Source: Paraburkholderia caffeinilytica | GTDB taxonomy: Bacteria; Pseudomonadota; Gammaproteobacteria; Burkholderiales; Burkholderiaceae | NCBI RefSeq assembly: GCF_003368325.1 | Contig: NZ_CP031467.1 | Span: 3,906,001-3,970,000, forward strand | Length of the DNA stretch: 64,000 nucleotides | Direction of reading: 5' to 3' | In this document: positions 17,861 to 27,106 of the stretch, one piece after another | Layout of the letters: every line of letters starts with the position of its first letter | Numbering within the stretch: the first letter of the stretch is position 1 | Made by a program: the position numbers and the translations under genes | The notes under the pieces: model-generated | The model's database searches: none | Told to the model about the DNA's origin: nothing | Seen by the model: the letters and a program-made list of their open reading frames with translations, nothing else

Positions 17861-18667
17861 TCAGATCAGCGGCGTGCTGCCTCCATCCATCGGGACGATT
17901 GCGCCCGTCACATAGCTCGCGCGGCGGCTCGCCAGAAACAGCGCGACGTCAGCGATTTCCTCCGGATTTGCATAGCGCCCAAGCGGCACCTTAGCCTGTC
18001 CGCGCGCCAGTGCGTCCGCGCTTTCGATGCCTTGCTGCGACGCTTCCAGCTTGACCGCTTCCTCGACTCGCTCGGTCAGCGTCGAACCCGGGTTGATCGC
18101 GTTGATGCGGATGCCGTAGCGCGCGTAGTAGTGGGCGAGGCCGACGGTGGCCAGCATCAGCGCGGCATTCGCGGCGCCACCGGCGATGTGGATGTCGCTC
18201 GCGATCTTGCCGCCCATGCCGATGATGTTGACGATTGTGCCGGGTGCCGCGCTGTCGCCGGCCTTCACGCGCTCGGCCATGCGGCGCAGCACTTCCTGTT
18301 GCGGGTAGATGTAGGGGAAATACTTCGCTTCCATGGTCGCCCGGAAAGCGTCGGCATCGAGCGTTTCCGGGTCGTAGCGGCGCGCCGCGCCGGCGCTGTT
18401 GATCAGCACGTCGATTGGGCCGACGGCGGTGCTGACTTCCTCGACGATATCGGCGGCGCTATGCGGTTCGTGCAGATCGGCCCGGGTCCGATGCACGTGC
18501 AGTCCTTCCTGCTTTAACTGCTCGTAAGCACGCGCGAGATTGGCGGGGTCGCGCGAGACGATTGCTACTCTGGCGCCCTCCAGCGAGAATGCGCGGGCGC
18601 AGGCGAACCCGATGCCCTTGCTGCCGCCCGTGATCAACACCACCTTGTCTTTCAGCCCGAGATCCAT
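17861..18667 (-). CDS. SDR-family protein lacking the canonical catalytic triad
   Basis: A 268-residue Rossmann-fold protein of the short-chain dehydrogenase/reductase superfamily. The cofactor motif TGGSKGIG (13-20) and the NSAGA motif (90-94) are intact. Where a classical SDR has YxxxK, this protein reads IAGGA (161-165), and the preceding catalytic serine also seems replaced (NIIGMGGK). I recognise this as a divergent SDR type whose reaction is not obvious. ATG 18667 matches the usual SDR N-terminus; upstream in-frame codons are not family-like. It is transcribed alone, convergent with pit. Confidence 0.85.
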   Translation of the reverse strand: MDLGLKDKVVLITGGSKGIGFACARAFSLEGARVAIVSRDPANLARAYEQLKQEGLHVHRTRADLHEPHSAADIVEEVSTAVGPIDVLINSAGAARRYDPETLDADAFRATMEAKYFPYIYPQQEVLRRMAERVKAGDSAAPGTIVNIIGMGGKIASDIHIAGGAANAALMLATVGLAHYYARYGIRINAINPGSTLTERVEEAVKLEASQQGIESADALARGQAKVPLGRYANPEEIADVALFLASRRASYVTGAIVPMDGGSTPLI

Positions 18668-18863
18668 CGTCGCCACCCGAAGTCGGAAGAATATCGATGA
18701 CGATAGCAGATCAGGGGCGTAGCGGGGATGGAGCACGGCGCGGACGTGTCCGTGCGACTAACCAGGATGGCGCGGGCCAATAGCGAATCACGAACCGCCA
18801 GCAACCGACCACGACCGCAGCCGTGGCGAGCCACCTATTCCCGCTACTGTCCACGCGATGTCG

Positions 18864-20126
18864 TCAAAAGCTTCCGTTGGCGAACCGGGCGATGGGATCG
18901 TCGGTGGTTTGCGTGGGGGCGGGGACGCCGCGCGATCCTGTCGAGGCCCGCATGATCTGCACGCCGCCGTTGACGTCGGCTTGCTGAGCCTGCCGGGCCT
19001 GGCGCGCGGCGACTGAGGCGGGCGGGGGAGGTTCGAAGGCGTCGGCTGCCGCGTCGATAGGATCAGGCGCGCCGGCGGCCGTCGTAGTTTGCGGGACAGT
19101 GCGCGTAGCCATTGCCTGTTGTTGGGCCGAAGTGCCGGCGGCGTTATACGCGCTTGTCTGGGCGCCTGGAACCGGCGTCGGCGAGACGGCGCCCGCCGCG
19201 CGCGCCTGCAACTGCGCCGCGCTCATGCCGGGTGGCGGCGGCTCGAACGCGTCAGCTTGAGGCGCTGGCGAGGTTGTCGTCGCCGTGGCCGGCTGCAGGC
19301 TGGAGGCAGATGCCGCGCGTGTCGTCGCAACGACGCGAGTTGCTTGTTGCGATGTGAGCGGAGACGCCGCGTAGTTCGAGGACGGTTGCGCCGCGGCAGA
19401 CTTGACCGTTGCCGGCGTCGCACTTGCCGTTGCCACGCCGGCGGACGTGGCGGGTGCCGTGCCCGCTGTCGCGGCCGTCGCGGTTGCCGTCACCGTCGCC
19501 GCATACGCCGGCACCGTTTGCGCGCCGCGTTCGGGTTGTGGCGCCGCGGCCTGATAGCTCGGCGTATCGAACGGCACTGGCGTCGCAGCCGGGCCCGCCA
19601 CGCGGCGAATACCGTCGAAACGTTTGGCCCAATATGGATTGGTCAAATAGTCGAGCCGCACCGTGCCGCCTGTCGACGGTGCATTGACGAAGCGCAGCTT
19701 GCCCACATAAATCCCGACGTGCGAATGGGCGCGTCCGGTCGTGTTGAAGAAAATCAGATCGCCTGGCGCGATCCCGTCCGGCTCGATCACTTCGCCGCGT
19801 CCGCTCATATCGGCGGTCGTTCTCGGCAAATTCACGGACGCCGCGCGTGACACCACGTAGCGAACCAAACCGCTGCAATCGAAGCCGCTATCTGGCGTAT
19901 TACCACCCCAACGGTATGGAATGCCGACCAGGCTCATCGCCTGGATCGAAATTTCCTCGCGGCCGATGCTGTGGTCGACGAAATTCGGGAAGCCCGGCGG
20001 CGGTGCGCGATAAGCGCCGTTCGCGACCACGACCGATGAACCCGACTCGCGCGACGTCTTTTGCGGCGCGCCGGCGCAAGCGGCGAGCAGCAAAACGGTC
20101 AGCAGCGAAAGGGCGAGTCGACACAT
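18864..20126 (-). CDS. NlpC/P60-family lipoprotein (peptidoglycan endopeptidase)
   Basis: A 420-residue probable outer-membrane lipoprotein: signal peptide with lipobox LAAC (lipid-modified Cys17), then an NlpC/P60 cysteine-peptidase domain (about 55-175). The catalytic set appears to be Cys84 (GFDCSGLVRY), His136 (HSHVGIYVG) and Asn148 in FVNAPS, where many relatives have His. This family cuts D-Glu/meso-DAP bonds in cell-wall peptides, as in E. coli Spr/MepS. The last 240 residues are low-complexity Ala/Thr/Pro with two copies of DAFEPPPP, an unusual long tail. It lies downstream of phoH but past that gene's terminator, so it is probably separately expressed. Confidence 0.9.
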   Translation of the reverse strand: MCRLALSLLTVLLLAACAGAPQKTSRESGSSVVVANGAYRAPPPGFPNFVDHSIGREEISIQAMSLVGIPYRWGGNTPDSGFDCSGLVRYVVSRAASVNLPRTTADMSGRGEVIEPDGIAPGDLIFFNTTGRAHSHVGIYVGKLRFVNAPSTGGTVRLDYLTNPYWAKRFDGIRRVAGPAATPVPFDTPSYQAAAPQPERGAQTVPAYAATVTATATAATAGTAPATSAGVATASATPATVKSAAAQPSSNYAASPLTSQQATRVVATTRAASASSLQPATATTTSPAPQADAFEPPPPGMSAAQLQARAAGAVSPTPVPGAQTSAYNAAGTSAQQQAMATRTVPQTTTAAGAPDPIDAAADAFEPPPPASVAARQARQAQQADVNGGVQIMRASTGSRGVPAPTQTTDDPIARFANGSF

Positions 20127-20270
20127 GACGACGAAGCGAGCGGTAAACGCTCGTTTAAGGGCGGACGATGTCCGGATGGTAGCCCGTCGAACATGGCTCA
20201 GGCAAGAATTCTTGACAACTTACTTGAAGTTTGTGCGCTAAGTGTTGCCCATCGGGAACGCGTGTCCAAG

Positions 20271-20307
20271 AAAAAAGCCGCGTCCGGGGATGATCCGGAT
20301 GCGGCTT
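20271..20307 (-). terminator. Intrinsic terminator after phoH
   Basis: Read on the minus strand, AAGCCGCATCCGG pairs with CCGGACGCGGCTT (one mismatch) and is followed by a run of T. It lies 26 bp past the phoH stop. Confidence 0.85.
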
Positions 20308-20332
20308 ATAGCTGAAGCTAAGGTATTGAAAC

Positions 20333-22207
20333 TTAAAGAATTTCCGACGCGTAATCGGCAAGGCGCGAGCGCTCGCCGCGCGCCAGCGTCACATGTCCGC
20401 TGTGCGCCCAGCCCTTGAAGCGGTCGACCACGTAAGTCAGACCCGAGCTGCCTTCCGTCAGGTAGGGCGTATCGATCTGCGCGATATTGCCCAGACAGAT
20501 GATCTTCGTGCCCGGGCCGGCGCGCGTGACCAGCGTCTTCATCTGCTTCGGCGTCAGGTTTTGCGCCTCGTCGATGATCAGATACTTGTCCACGAACGTA
20601 CGGCCACGCATGAAGTTCATGCTCTTGACCTTCAGGCGCGAGCGGATCAGTTCCTGAGTCGCGGCGCGGCCCCATTCGCCGGCGGCGTCGTCGGTTTTCT
20701 GCAGGACTTCGAGGTTGTCGTCAAATGCACCCATCCACGGTTGCATTTTTTCCTCTTCCGTACCCGGCAGGAAGCCGATGTCTTCACCGACCGGCACCGT
20801 TGCACGCGTCACGATGATCTCGTTGTAGCGCTTGTCGTCGAGCACCTGGGCCAAGCCCGCCGCGAGCGCGACCAGCGTCTTGCCGGTACCGGCCTGACCC
20901 AGCAGCGTCACGAAGTCGATTTCCGGATTCATCAGCAGGTTCAGCGCGAAGTTCTGCTCGCGATTGCGCGCCGTGATGCCCCACACGTTGTTCTTGTGGT
21001 GGCCGTAGTCGCGCAAGGTTTGCAGCAGCGCCGTCTTGCCGTTCAGTTCGCGCACCAGCGCATGAAAGGTCGGCTCGCCGTTCTGCGGCTCCAGATAGAC
21101 GAACTCGTTGACCAGCATGGACGCGCAGAGCGGCCCGGTCACGCGGTAATAGGTGGTGCCGGTTTTGGTGTCCTGCCAGCTCTCCATGCCCTTCGCGTGC
21201 TTGGTCCAGAAATCCTGCGGCAGCGCGCGAATGCCCGAGTACAGCAGATCGCTGTCTTCGAGCACCTGGTCGTTGAAGTAATCTTCGGCGGGCAGACCGA
21301 GCGCATGCGCCTTGATGCGCATGTTGATGTCTTTCGACACCAGCACGACCTGGCGATCCATCCGGTCGCGCTGCAACGCGCGCACCACGCCGAGAATCTG
21401 GTTGTCGGCCTTGCCTTCCGGCAGACCTTCCACCGGCTCGATGGCGTTGAGCTTGGTCTGGAAGTACAGGCGTCCGGACGCCTCACGGCTGCCGAGACGC
21501 GCCAGCGAAATGCCGTCCGAGATGTTGCCGGCGTTCGCCACCAACGCGTCCAGCGTGCGGCTCACCTGGCGGGCGTTACGCGCGACTTCGGACATGCCCT
21601 TCTTGTGGTTGTCGAGTTCTTCCAACGTCATCATCGGCAGATAGACGTCGTGTTCCTCGAAACGGAACAGGCAGCTTGGATCGTGCATCAGCACGTTCGT
21701 GTCGAGCACGAAGAGCTTCTGGACTTCGAGTGGATCGGCGGATGCGCCGCGCTTCTTGCTGGTGCCGCGCGTGCTGGGTGCTACAGCTGCGGGCGTGCTT
21801 GCGGCTGGGTCTTTCGCACTTGGCGCGCGCGCGACGACCGGCTGCGATTTGGCGGCGGGCGCGGCAACAACCGCCGGCTCGGCTTGCGGACGGGAAGCGG
21901 GAACCGGTTGCAGCAATGCGGCGGTCTGCTTCGATTTGCGGCGGGGCGCCGGTGCAGCCTGCTCGGCGGATGCAGACGCAGCCGAGGACGCCGACGATGC
22001 CGGCACGGGCCGCAAAGTGGTCGCGGCATTGGCGGCGTGCGCCATCGGTGTGGCGACGTTCGCGCGGCCGTAATCGGCCGACTCCGCGGATTCCCCTCCG
22101 ACTGCCTGTTTCTTCGCGGCGGAGCGCGCCGGCGTGGCGGCTTTGGCCTTGTATTCGTCGGGCGGCAGGAGATTGCCGAGCTTGCTGGGGGGGGTAGGCA
22201 AAGGCAT
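20333..22207 (-). CDS. phoH: PhoH-family ATPase with N-terminal PIN domain
   Basis: A 624-residue protein combining a PIN-type ribonuclease domain (about 165-300, with FVLDTNVLMHD and acidic Asp169) and a PhoH ATPase domain with Walker A GQAGTGKT (437-444) and Walker B YLIIDEAQN (542-550). PIN-PhoH proteins are proposed to be RNA helicase/nucleases. Residues 20-155 are an Ala/Pro-rich low-complexity region before the PIN domain. ATG 22207 with GAGGGA upstream is the likely start; the frame continues upstream without a better site. It is followed by a terminator. Confidence 0.93.
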   Translation of the reverse strand: MPLPTPPSKLGNLLPPDEYKAKAATPARSAAKKQAVGGESAESADYGRANVATPMAHAANAATTLRPVPASSASSAASASAEQAAPAPRRKSKQTAALLQPVPASRPQAEPAVVAAPAAKSQPVVARAPSAKDPAASTPAAVAPSTRGTSKKRGASADPLEVQKLFVLDTNVLMHDPSCLFRFEEHDVYLPMMTLEELDNHKKGMSEVARNARQVSRTLDALVANAGNISDGISLARLGSREASGRLYFQTKLNAIEPVEGLPEGKADNQILGVVRALQRDRMDRQVVLVSKDINMRIKAHALGLPAEDYFNDQVLEDSDLLYSGIRALPQDFWTKHAKGMESWQDTKTGTTYYRVTGPLCASMLVNEFVYLEPQNGEPTFHALVRELNGKTALLQTLRDYGHHKNNVWGITARNREQNFALNLLMNPEIDFVTLLGQAGTGKTLVALAAGLAQVLDDKRYNEIIVTRATVPVGEDIGFLPGTEEEKMQPWMGAFDDNLEVLQKTDDAAGEWGRAATQELIRSRLKVKSMNFMRGRTFVDKYLIIDEAQNLTPKQMKTLVTRAGPGTKIICLGNIAQIDTPYLTEGSSGLTYVVDRFKGWAHSGHVTLARGERSRLADYASEIL

Positions 22208-22554
22208 GGTTTCCCTCGAATTGATCGGGTCACATTTCGTGCGCCGCCTGTCGCATTCTGCCGGTGCCAGTGAGTGCGCACGCAGTTTGCGCCCGGAGGC
22301 GCGCATTCGGTCTAGAGATGCCGGTTCGCCTGGTCTTCGATCGGCTCCTTAACGGAAACGCGTGGCCGAGTGAACGAACGGCTGCGCGCAATTAAAAAAG
22401 CCGCCGCCCCGGCGTACGGGACAAGCGGCTCGCCTTCGGTTATCGCGTTGCGCCTCGTGACTTCGACGGAACCGGGAAAACGGCCGTCAAGTCTGGCGTA
22501 GCGACGAAAAATGTGGGGTGGACAGGCACTCATTGGAACCCAATATAACGCGCC
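22208..22554. other. phoH upstream region with the bcp terminator
   Basis: 347 bp between the bcp stop and the phoH start. It holds the bcp terminator-like hairpin at 22394-22430 and otherwise the presumed phoH promoter, which I cannot place with confidence. No gene is supported. Confidence 0.6.
22394..22430 (-). terminator. Terminator-like hairpin after bcp
   Basis: On the minus strand an imperfect GC-rich stem (AGCCG...CGGCT with an inner TCCCG/CGGGG pairing) is followed by TTTTTTAATT. It lies about 125 bp past the bcp stop. Confidence 0.55.
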
Positions 22555-23016
22555 TCAAAGCGCTTGTACAGCCTCCAGAATGTCATCGACATGCCCTGGC
22601 ACTTTCACGCCACGCCACTCCTGGCGCAGCACGCCTTCGGCGTCGATCAGGAACGTGGAGCGTTCGATCCCACACACTTCTTTGCCATACATTTTCTTCA
22701 ATTTCATGACGCCGAAGAGTGCGCACAAGGTTTCTTCGGGGTCAGAGATCAACGGAAACGGCAGTTCGAGCTTTGCCTTGAAATTGTCATGGGAACGCAG
22801 GCTGTCGCGCGACACGCCAAGGATCTCCGCGCCGGCCTTTTTGAATTTCGGATACAGATCGCGGAACTGCAGACCTTCGGTCGTGCAGCCCGGCGTGTTG
22901 TCCTTCGGATAGAAATACAGCACCACCTTCTTGCCCCGCAGCTTGGACAGCGTGATCTCGCCACCGGTAGCGGGGGCGGTAAAGTCGGGGATGGGTTGGT
23001 CGACTGCGATGGGCAC
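22555..23016 (-). CDS. bcp: Thiol peroxidase of the Bcp/PrxQ family
   Basis: A 153-residue peroxiredoxin reducing hydrogen peroxide and organic peroxides. The peroxidatic cysteine is Cys44 in TPGCTTE. In E. coli Bcp the resolving cysteine lies five residues further on, but here that position is Leu/Gln (EGLQ), so resolution must use another cysteine (Cys98 or Cys115 are present) or an external thiol. Length is normal. It lies 149 bp downstream of arnD on the same strand and could receive read-through from the arn operon. Confidence 0.94.
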   Translation of the reverse strand: MPIAVDQPIPDFTAPATGGEITLSKLRGKKVVLYFYPKDNTPGCTTEGLQFRDLYPKFKKAGAEILGVSRDSLRSHDNFKAKLELPFPLISDPEETLCALFGVMKLKKMYGKEVCGIERSTFLIDAEGVLRQEWRGVKVPGHVDDILEAVQAL

Positions 23017-23165
23017 GAGGTTCTCCGGTTGTTATGGCCGACGTCGTAGTACTTGCAACTGTTGCGGCGCCGGCCTGGCATCGAGGCTTCTAGGGAGGGG
23101 CGACTGGCGCGTGGTGGTCGCTCGCGCGGCGGCCGGGTCGTCAGGGCGGGCTATGGATTGGCCAG

Positions 23166-24059
23166 TCAGGGCTGGACAATCAACTCGCCGGAGCGGCCTG
23201 GAATTTCGCCCCACGTAACAGGGTACGATGGCAGCGTGCTGCGGTCTAGCGTGACGTAGTAATCACCCATGGTCGCGAAGGTGTGGCCTTGCGCACGCCA
23301 GCCTCCCAGCAGCTGTTCGAAAATCGGCGCGAGCTTTTGTCCTTCGAGTTCCGCGTGCAGCGTGAACACCTGATCGTGCGGATTGTTTTCGGTGTGCTTC
23401 AGCATCCATGCGGCGACGTTGTGCTCGTCGACGCCATCCACGCCGAGCACTTCGTCGAGCGTGGGCAGCGTGGTGGGCATCTGCACATGCGACAGTTGCT
23501 TGCCGCCGACCACCGGCAGATACGGGGAGTGGCCGCGTCCGTCGGACGCATAGTGCATGCCCCACGCGTCGATCTGCTCGAACGCATGCCCGTTCATCTG
23601 CCAACCCGCCGCCCCGTGCGTGACGGGCGGCGCACCGAAGATCGCGACGAAGCGGTTGAAGCTCTTCTGCATCTGCTTCTCGGTCCACTCGCGGTCTTGC
23701 GAACGCACGTTGTCCTGCCAGTACACGTGGTCCCAGGTGTGGATGCCGCATTCGAAGCCGGCCTCGTGAATCGCGCGCATTTCCGCGGCGGTCTTCACGC
23801 CGATATCCGGCCCCGGCAGCAGCACGCCGTACATCAGTTGCCTGATGCCGTAATGTTCGACCACCGACGTGCGCGACACCTTCTTCAGAAAGCCCGGCCG
23901 CAACACGCGGCGCATCGCCCAACCGGTGTGGTCGGGCCCGAGGCTGAAGAGGAAAGTGGCGCGCGCCTTGAAGCGGTCGAAGATGCGTGCGAGATTCGGC
24001 ACGCCTTCGCGGGTGCCGCGCAGCGTGTCGACGTCGATCTTCAGGACGATACGAGCCAA
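23166..24059 (-). CDS. arnD: 4-deoxy-4-formamido-L-arabinose-phosphoundecaprenol deformylase ArnD
   Basis: A 297-residue NodB-type polysaccharide deacetylase that removes the formyl group from undecaprenyl-phosphate-L-Ara4FN, giving the L-Ara4N donor lipid. NodB motif 1 is seen in KIDVDT (Asp9/Asp11) and motif 2 as HTWDH (107-111), the probable metal site. Length agrees with ArnD. It is the last gene of the tight minus-strand run arnB-arnC-formyltransferase-dehydrogenase-arnD, 10 nt after the dehydrogenase gene. Confidence 0.95.
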   Translation of the reverse strand: MARIVLKIDVDTLRGTREGVPNLARIFDRFKARATFLFSLGPDHTGWAMRRVLRPGFLKKVSRTSVVEHYGIRQLMYGVLLPGPDIGVKTAAEMRAIHEAGFECGIHTWDHVYWQDNVRSQDREWTEKQMQKSFNRFVAIFGAPPVTHGAAGWQMNGHAFEQIDAWGMHYASDGRGHSPYLPVVGGKQLSHVQMPTTLPTLDEVLGVDGVDEHNVAAWMLKHTENNPHDQVFTLHAELEGQKLAPIFEQLLGGWRAQGHTFATMGDYYVTLDRSTLPSYPVTWGEIPGRSGELIVQP

Positions 24060-24069
24060 GGATCAGGCC

Positions 24070-25116
24070 TTATTGTTGTTCGACGAGGGCGCGCGCTTCG
24101 GCGACGTGGCCGCGATACGCTTCGAAAATCTTGCGCAGCGCTTCGTCGAAGGTCGACTTCGGCGCCCAGCCGAGTTCCTGCATCGTGTTGTCGATCTTCG
24201 GCACGCGGTTCTGCACGTCCTGATAGCCCGAGCCGTAATACGCGCCCGAGGACGTTTCGACCAGCTGCACTTTCTTCGCGAGCTCGGCGTATTCCGGGAA
24301 TTCGGCGGCCAGCGTCAGCATCTTGTGCGCGAGCTCGCGCACCGAGAAGTTGTTGGTCGGGTTGCCGATGTTGTAGATCTTGCCCGTGGCGACACCGTTC
24401 TTGTTCTCGATGATCTTCATCAGCGCGCCGATGCCGTCGTCGATATCCGTGAACGCGCGCTTTTGCGCGCCGCCGTCCACGAGGCTGATGTTCTCGCCGC
24501 GCACGATATGGCCTAGGAACTGCGTGACCACGCGCGAGCTGCCTTCCTTCGGCGTGTAGATCGAATCGAGGCCCGGGCCGATCCAGTTGAACGGACGGAA
24601 CAGCGTGAAGTTCAGGCCTTCCATGCCGTAACCCCAGATCACCCGGTCCATCAACTGCTTGGAGCACGCGTAGATCCAGCGCGGCTTGTTGATCGGGCCG
24701 TACGACAGTTGCGACTCTTCCGGGTCGAACTGCTCGTCCGTGCACATGCCGTAGACCTCGGAGGTCGACGGGAACACGAGGTGCTTGCCGTACTTGACGG
24801 CCGAACGCACGATCGGCAGGTTCGCCTCGAAGTCGAGTTCGAACACGCGCAGCGGCTGCTTCACGTAAGTGGCGGGCGTGGCGATCGCGACCAGCGGCAG
24901 GATCACATCGCACTTCTTGATGTGGTACTCGACCCACTCCTTGTTGATCGTGATGTCGCCTTCGAAGAAGTGCATCCGCTCATGATTCACGAGGTCACCC
25001 AGACGCTCGGTCTGCATGTCCATCCCGAAGACTTCCCAATCGGTCGTTTCGAGAATGCGTTTGGACAGGTGATGGCCGATGAAGCCGTTCACACCCAGAA
25101 TCAGGACTTTTTTCAT
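24070..25116 (-). CDS. arnA: UDP-glucuronate decarboxylase (ArnA C-terminal-type domain)
   Basis: A 348-residue extended-SDR enzyme corresponding to the C-terminal half of E. coli ArnA, which oxidatively decarboxylates UDP-glucuronate to UDP-4-keto-arabinose. The NAD motif GVNGFIG is at 8-14, the catalytic pair Tyr149-Lys153 (WIYACSK) and the PSTSEVYG segment at 116-123. Here it is a stand-alone protein; the formyltransferase half is the upstream gene, overlapping by 4 nt. The split form is known for Burkholderia-type arn clusters. Both genes are full-length and intact, so this is not a broken ArnA. Confidence 0.94.
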   Translation of the reverse strand: MKKVLILGVNGFIGHHLSKRILETTDWEVFGMDMQTERLGDLVNHERMHFFEGDITINKEWVEYHIKKCDVILPLVAIATPATYVKQPLRVFELDFEANLPIVRSAVKYGKHLVFPSTSEVYGMCTDEQFDPEESQLSYGPINKPRWIYACSKQLMDRVIWGYGMEGLNFTLFRPFNWIGPGLDSIYTPKEGSSRVVTQFLGHIVRGENISLVDGGAQKRAFTDIDDGIGALMKIIENKNGVATGKIYNIGNPTNNFSVRELAHKMLTLAAEFPEYAELAKKVQLVETSSGAYYGSGYQDVQNRVPKIDNTMQELGWAPKSTFDEALRKIFEAYRGHVAEARALVEQQ

Positions 25117-26060
25117 GAGTAACGGGGAGTTTGGGGGGGAATTTGGATGAGTTGGGCGAATTCGTCAGCGGTGACCACGGTTTCGTTGCCGTCATGCTGA
25201 TGCCGCAATTCGTGGATGGCGATCGCGCGACCGTCGCCGCATATCGCGAAAACGGCATTATCGCCTACGTGCAGGCCCGGCGGCAAATCCGAGCGAAGCG
25301 CGCCGGGCGAGGCCAGGCGCGCACGGGCGATGACGAAGCGCAGATCGCCGAGATCGGTAAACGCGCCGGGATAGGGCGGCGCGACCGCGCGGATCAGGTT
25401 GTAGACGTGCTGCGCGGGTTGCGTCCAGTCGATCCGGCCGTCTTCCGGCTTGCGCCCGCCGTAGTAGCTGCCGTGCGACAGATCGTTCGGCAGATGCGGC
25501 GCTTCGCCTGCGAGCAGCGCCGGGAGCACGCGCCACAGGGTCTGTTCGGCGGCCACCGTGACCTTGTCGAACACCTGCGCGGCGGTGTCGTCGGGCAGGA
25601 TCGGCACCGGCGTTTGCGCGATGATCGCGCCCGCATCGGGCTTGGCGGCCATTTCGTGCAGCGTCGCGCCGGTTTCCGTTTCGCCGTGAATCACCGCCCA
25701 GTTGGTCGGCACGCGGCCGCGGTACTTCGGCAGCAGCGAGCCGTGCATGTTGTAAGCGCCCCGTGCGGCGAGCGCCAGCAGGTCGACCGGCAACATGTGG
25801 CGGTAGTAGAACGAGAAGATGAAGTCCGGGCGGGCGGCGCTCACCGCGGCGCGCAGCTCCGGGCTTTTCGGATCGGCCGGCGTGACGACGGGAATGCCGT
25901 GCCCGGCCGCGACAGAGGCGACGCTGCCGAACCAGATGTTTTCGGTCGGGCTGTCTTCGTGGGTGACGACCAGCGCCACGTCTACTCCGCGTGCGAGCAG
26001 CACTTGCAGGCAGCGCACGCCGACGTTGTGATACGCGAATACGACGGCGCGCGGCTTCAT
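25113..26060 (-). CDS. arnA: UDP-L-Ara4N formyltransferase (ArnA N-terminal-type domain)
   Basis: A 315-residue formyltransferase corresponding to the N-terminal half of E. coli ArnA, which formylates UDP-L-Ara4N from 10-formyl-tetrahydrofolate. The catalytic residues align exactly: Asn104, His106 ([13 protein letters not shown]) and Asp142 (PDAGAI), equal to Asn102/His104/Asp140 of ArnA. It also resembles methionyl-tRNA formyltransferase, but the arn context decides. It overlaps arnC upstream and the decarboxylase gene downstream by 4 nt each (ATGA type), so the three are strongly coupled. Confidence 0.93.
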   Translation of the reverse strand: MKPRAVVFAYHNVGVRCLQVLLARGVDVALVVTHEDSPTENIWFGSVASVAAGHGIPVVTPADPKSPELRAAVSAARPDFIFSFYYRHMLPVDLLALAARGAYNMHGSLLPKYRGRVPTNWAVIHGETETGATLHEMAAKPDAGAIIAQTPVPILPDDTAAQVFDKVTVAAEQTLWRVLPALLAGEAPHLPNDLSHGSYYGGRKPEDGRIDWTQPAQHVYNLIRAVAPPYPGAFTDLGDLRFVIARARLASPGALRSDLPPGLHVGDNAVFAICGDGRAIAIHELRHQHDGNETVVTADEFAQLIQIPPQTPRYS

Positions 26061-27100
26061 GGATTCGGGCCCTGATCGATCAGCGGCGCGGCCTGCACGG
26101 CCTGCACGACCGTCTGGCGCGGCGCTTCAGTCACGGTGGCGCCGTCGCGCTGCTCGAGAATCGTCTGCACCAGATAACGCGGACGCGCGCGCACCTGCTG
26201 ATAAATCCGGCCGATGTATTCACCCAGCAGGCCCAACGCGAAGATGATCACGCCGAGCAGGAAGAAGGTGATAGCGAACAGCGTGAACACACCTTGCACT
26301 TCCGCGCCGATGATGAAGCGGCGAATCAGCAGCAGCACGAACAGCGCCGCGGACCCGAGCGACAGGATCACGCCGATGAACGACAGCCATTGCAGCGGCA
26401 CCACCGAGAAACCGGTGACCAGGTCGAAATTCAGGCGGATCAGCGAATACAGCGAGTACTTGGATTCACCGGCAAAACGCTCCTCGTGCGCGACTTCGAT
26501 CTCGACCGGATTCTGCGCGAAGGTGTAAGCGAGCGCAGGAATGAAGGTGTTGATTTCGCCGCAGCGGTTGATCGTGTCGATGATGTGCCGGCTGTACGCG
26601 CGCAGCATGCAGCCCTGGTCGGTCATCTTGATGCGGGTGATGCGCTCGCGCAGACGGTTCATCGCGCGTGACGCCTTGCGGCGCCACAAGCTGTCCTGGC
26701 GTTGCAGACGGATCGTGCCGACGTAGTCGTAACCTTCACGCATCTTGTTGACCAGCTTGCCGATTTCTTCCGGCGGATTCTGCAGGTCGGCGTCGAGCGT
26801 GATCACGATCTCGCCGCGCGATTGCTCGAAGCCCGCCAGAATCGCCATGTGCTGGCCGTAGTTGCCGTTCAGCAGGATCACACGGGTCGTGTCGGGCCGC
26901 GCGCGGAACTGCTCGGCGAGCAGGGCGGCGGATTTGTCGCGGCTGCCGTCGTTGATGAAGATCACTTCATAGCCGGTGCCGAGCGCGTCGAGCGCCGGGT
27001 AGAGGCGCGCGAACAGCGCGGCCAGCCCGGCTTCCTCGTTGTACACCGGGATGATGATCGACACTTCCGGTGCGACGGCGCGATGTTCCGAATAACTCAT
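26057..27100 (-). CDS. arnC: Undecaprenyl-phosphate 4-deoxy-4-formamido-L-arabinose transferase ArnC
   Basis: A 347-residue GT2 glycosyltransferase that loads L-Ara4FN from UDP onto undecaprenyl phosphate at the inner membrane. The nucleotide-sugar site is seen as VSIIIPVYNEE near the N-terminus and TLDADLQNPPEE (DxD-like) at about 115. Two C-terminal transmembrane helices (about 230-290) anchor it. The sequence order and length match ArnC/DPM1-like enzymes. It lies 6 nt after arnB and overlaps the formyltransferase gene. Confidence 0.95.
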   Translation of the reverse strand: MSYSEHRAVAPEVSIIIPVYNEEAGLAALFARLYPALDALGTGYEVIFINDGSRDKSAALLAEQFRARPDTTRVILLNGNYGQHMAILAGFEQSRGEIVITLDADLQNPPEEIGKLVNKMREGYDYVGTIRLQRQDSLWRRKASRAMNRLRERITRIKMTDQGCMLRAYSRHIIDTINRCGEINTFIPALAYTFAQNPVEIEVAHEERFAGESKYSLYSLIRLNFDLVTGFSVVPLQWLSFIGVILSLGSAALFVLLLIRRFIIGAEVQGVFTLFAITFFLLGVIIFALGLLGEYIGRIYQQVRARPRYLVQTILEQRDGATVTEAPRQTVVQAVQAAPLIDQGPNP

Positions 27101-27106
27101 TTCCGC

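Noticed and set aside
24070..26060. Two overlapping genes as a frameshifted arnA pseudogene
   Set aside because: Each half has its own start, complete domain and catalytic residues, and the order is reversed compared with a broken fusion of E. coli type being read through; a natural split is more likely.
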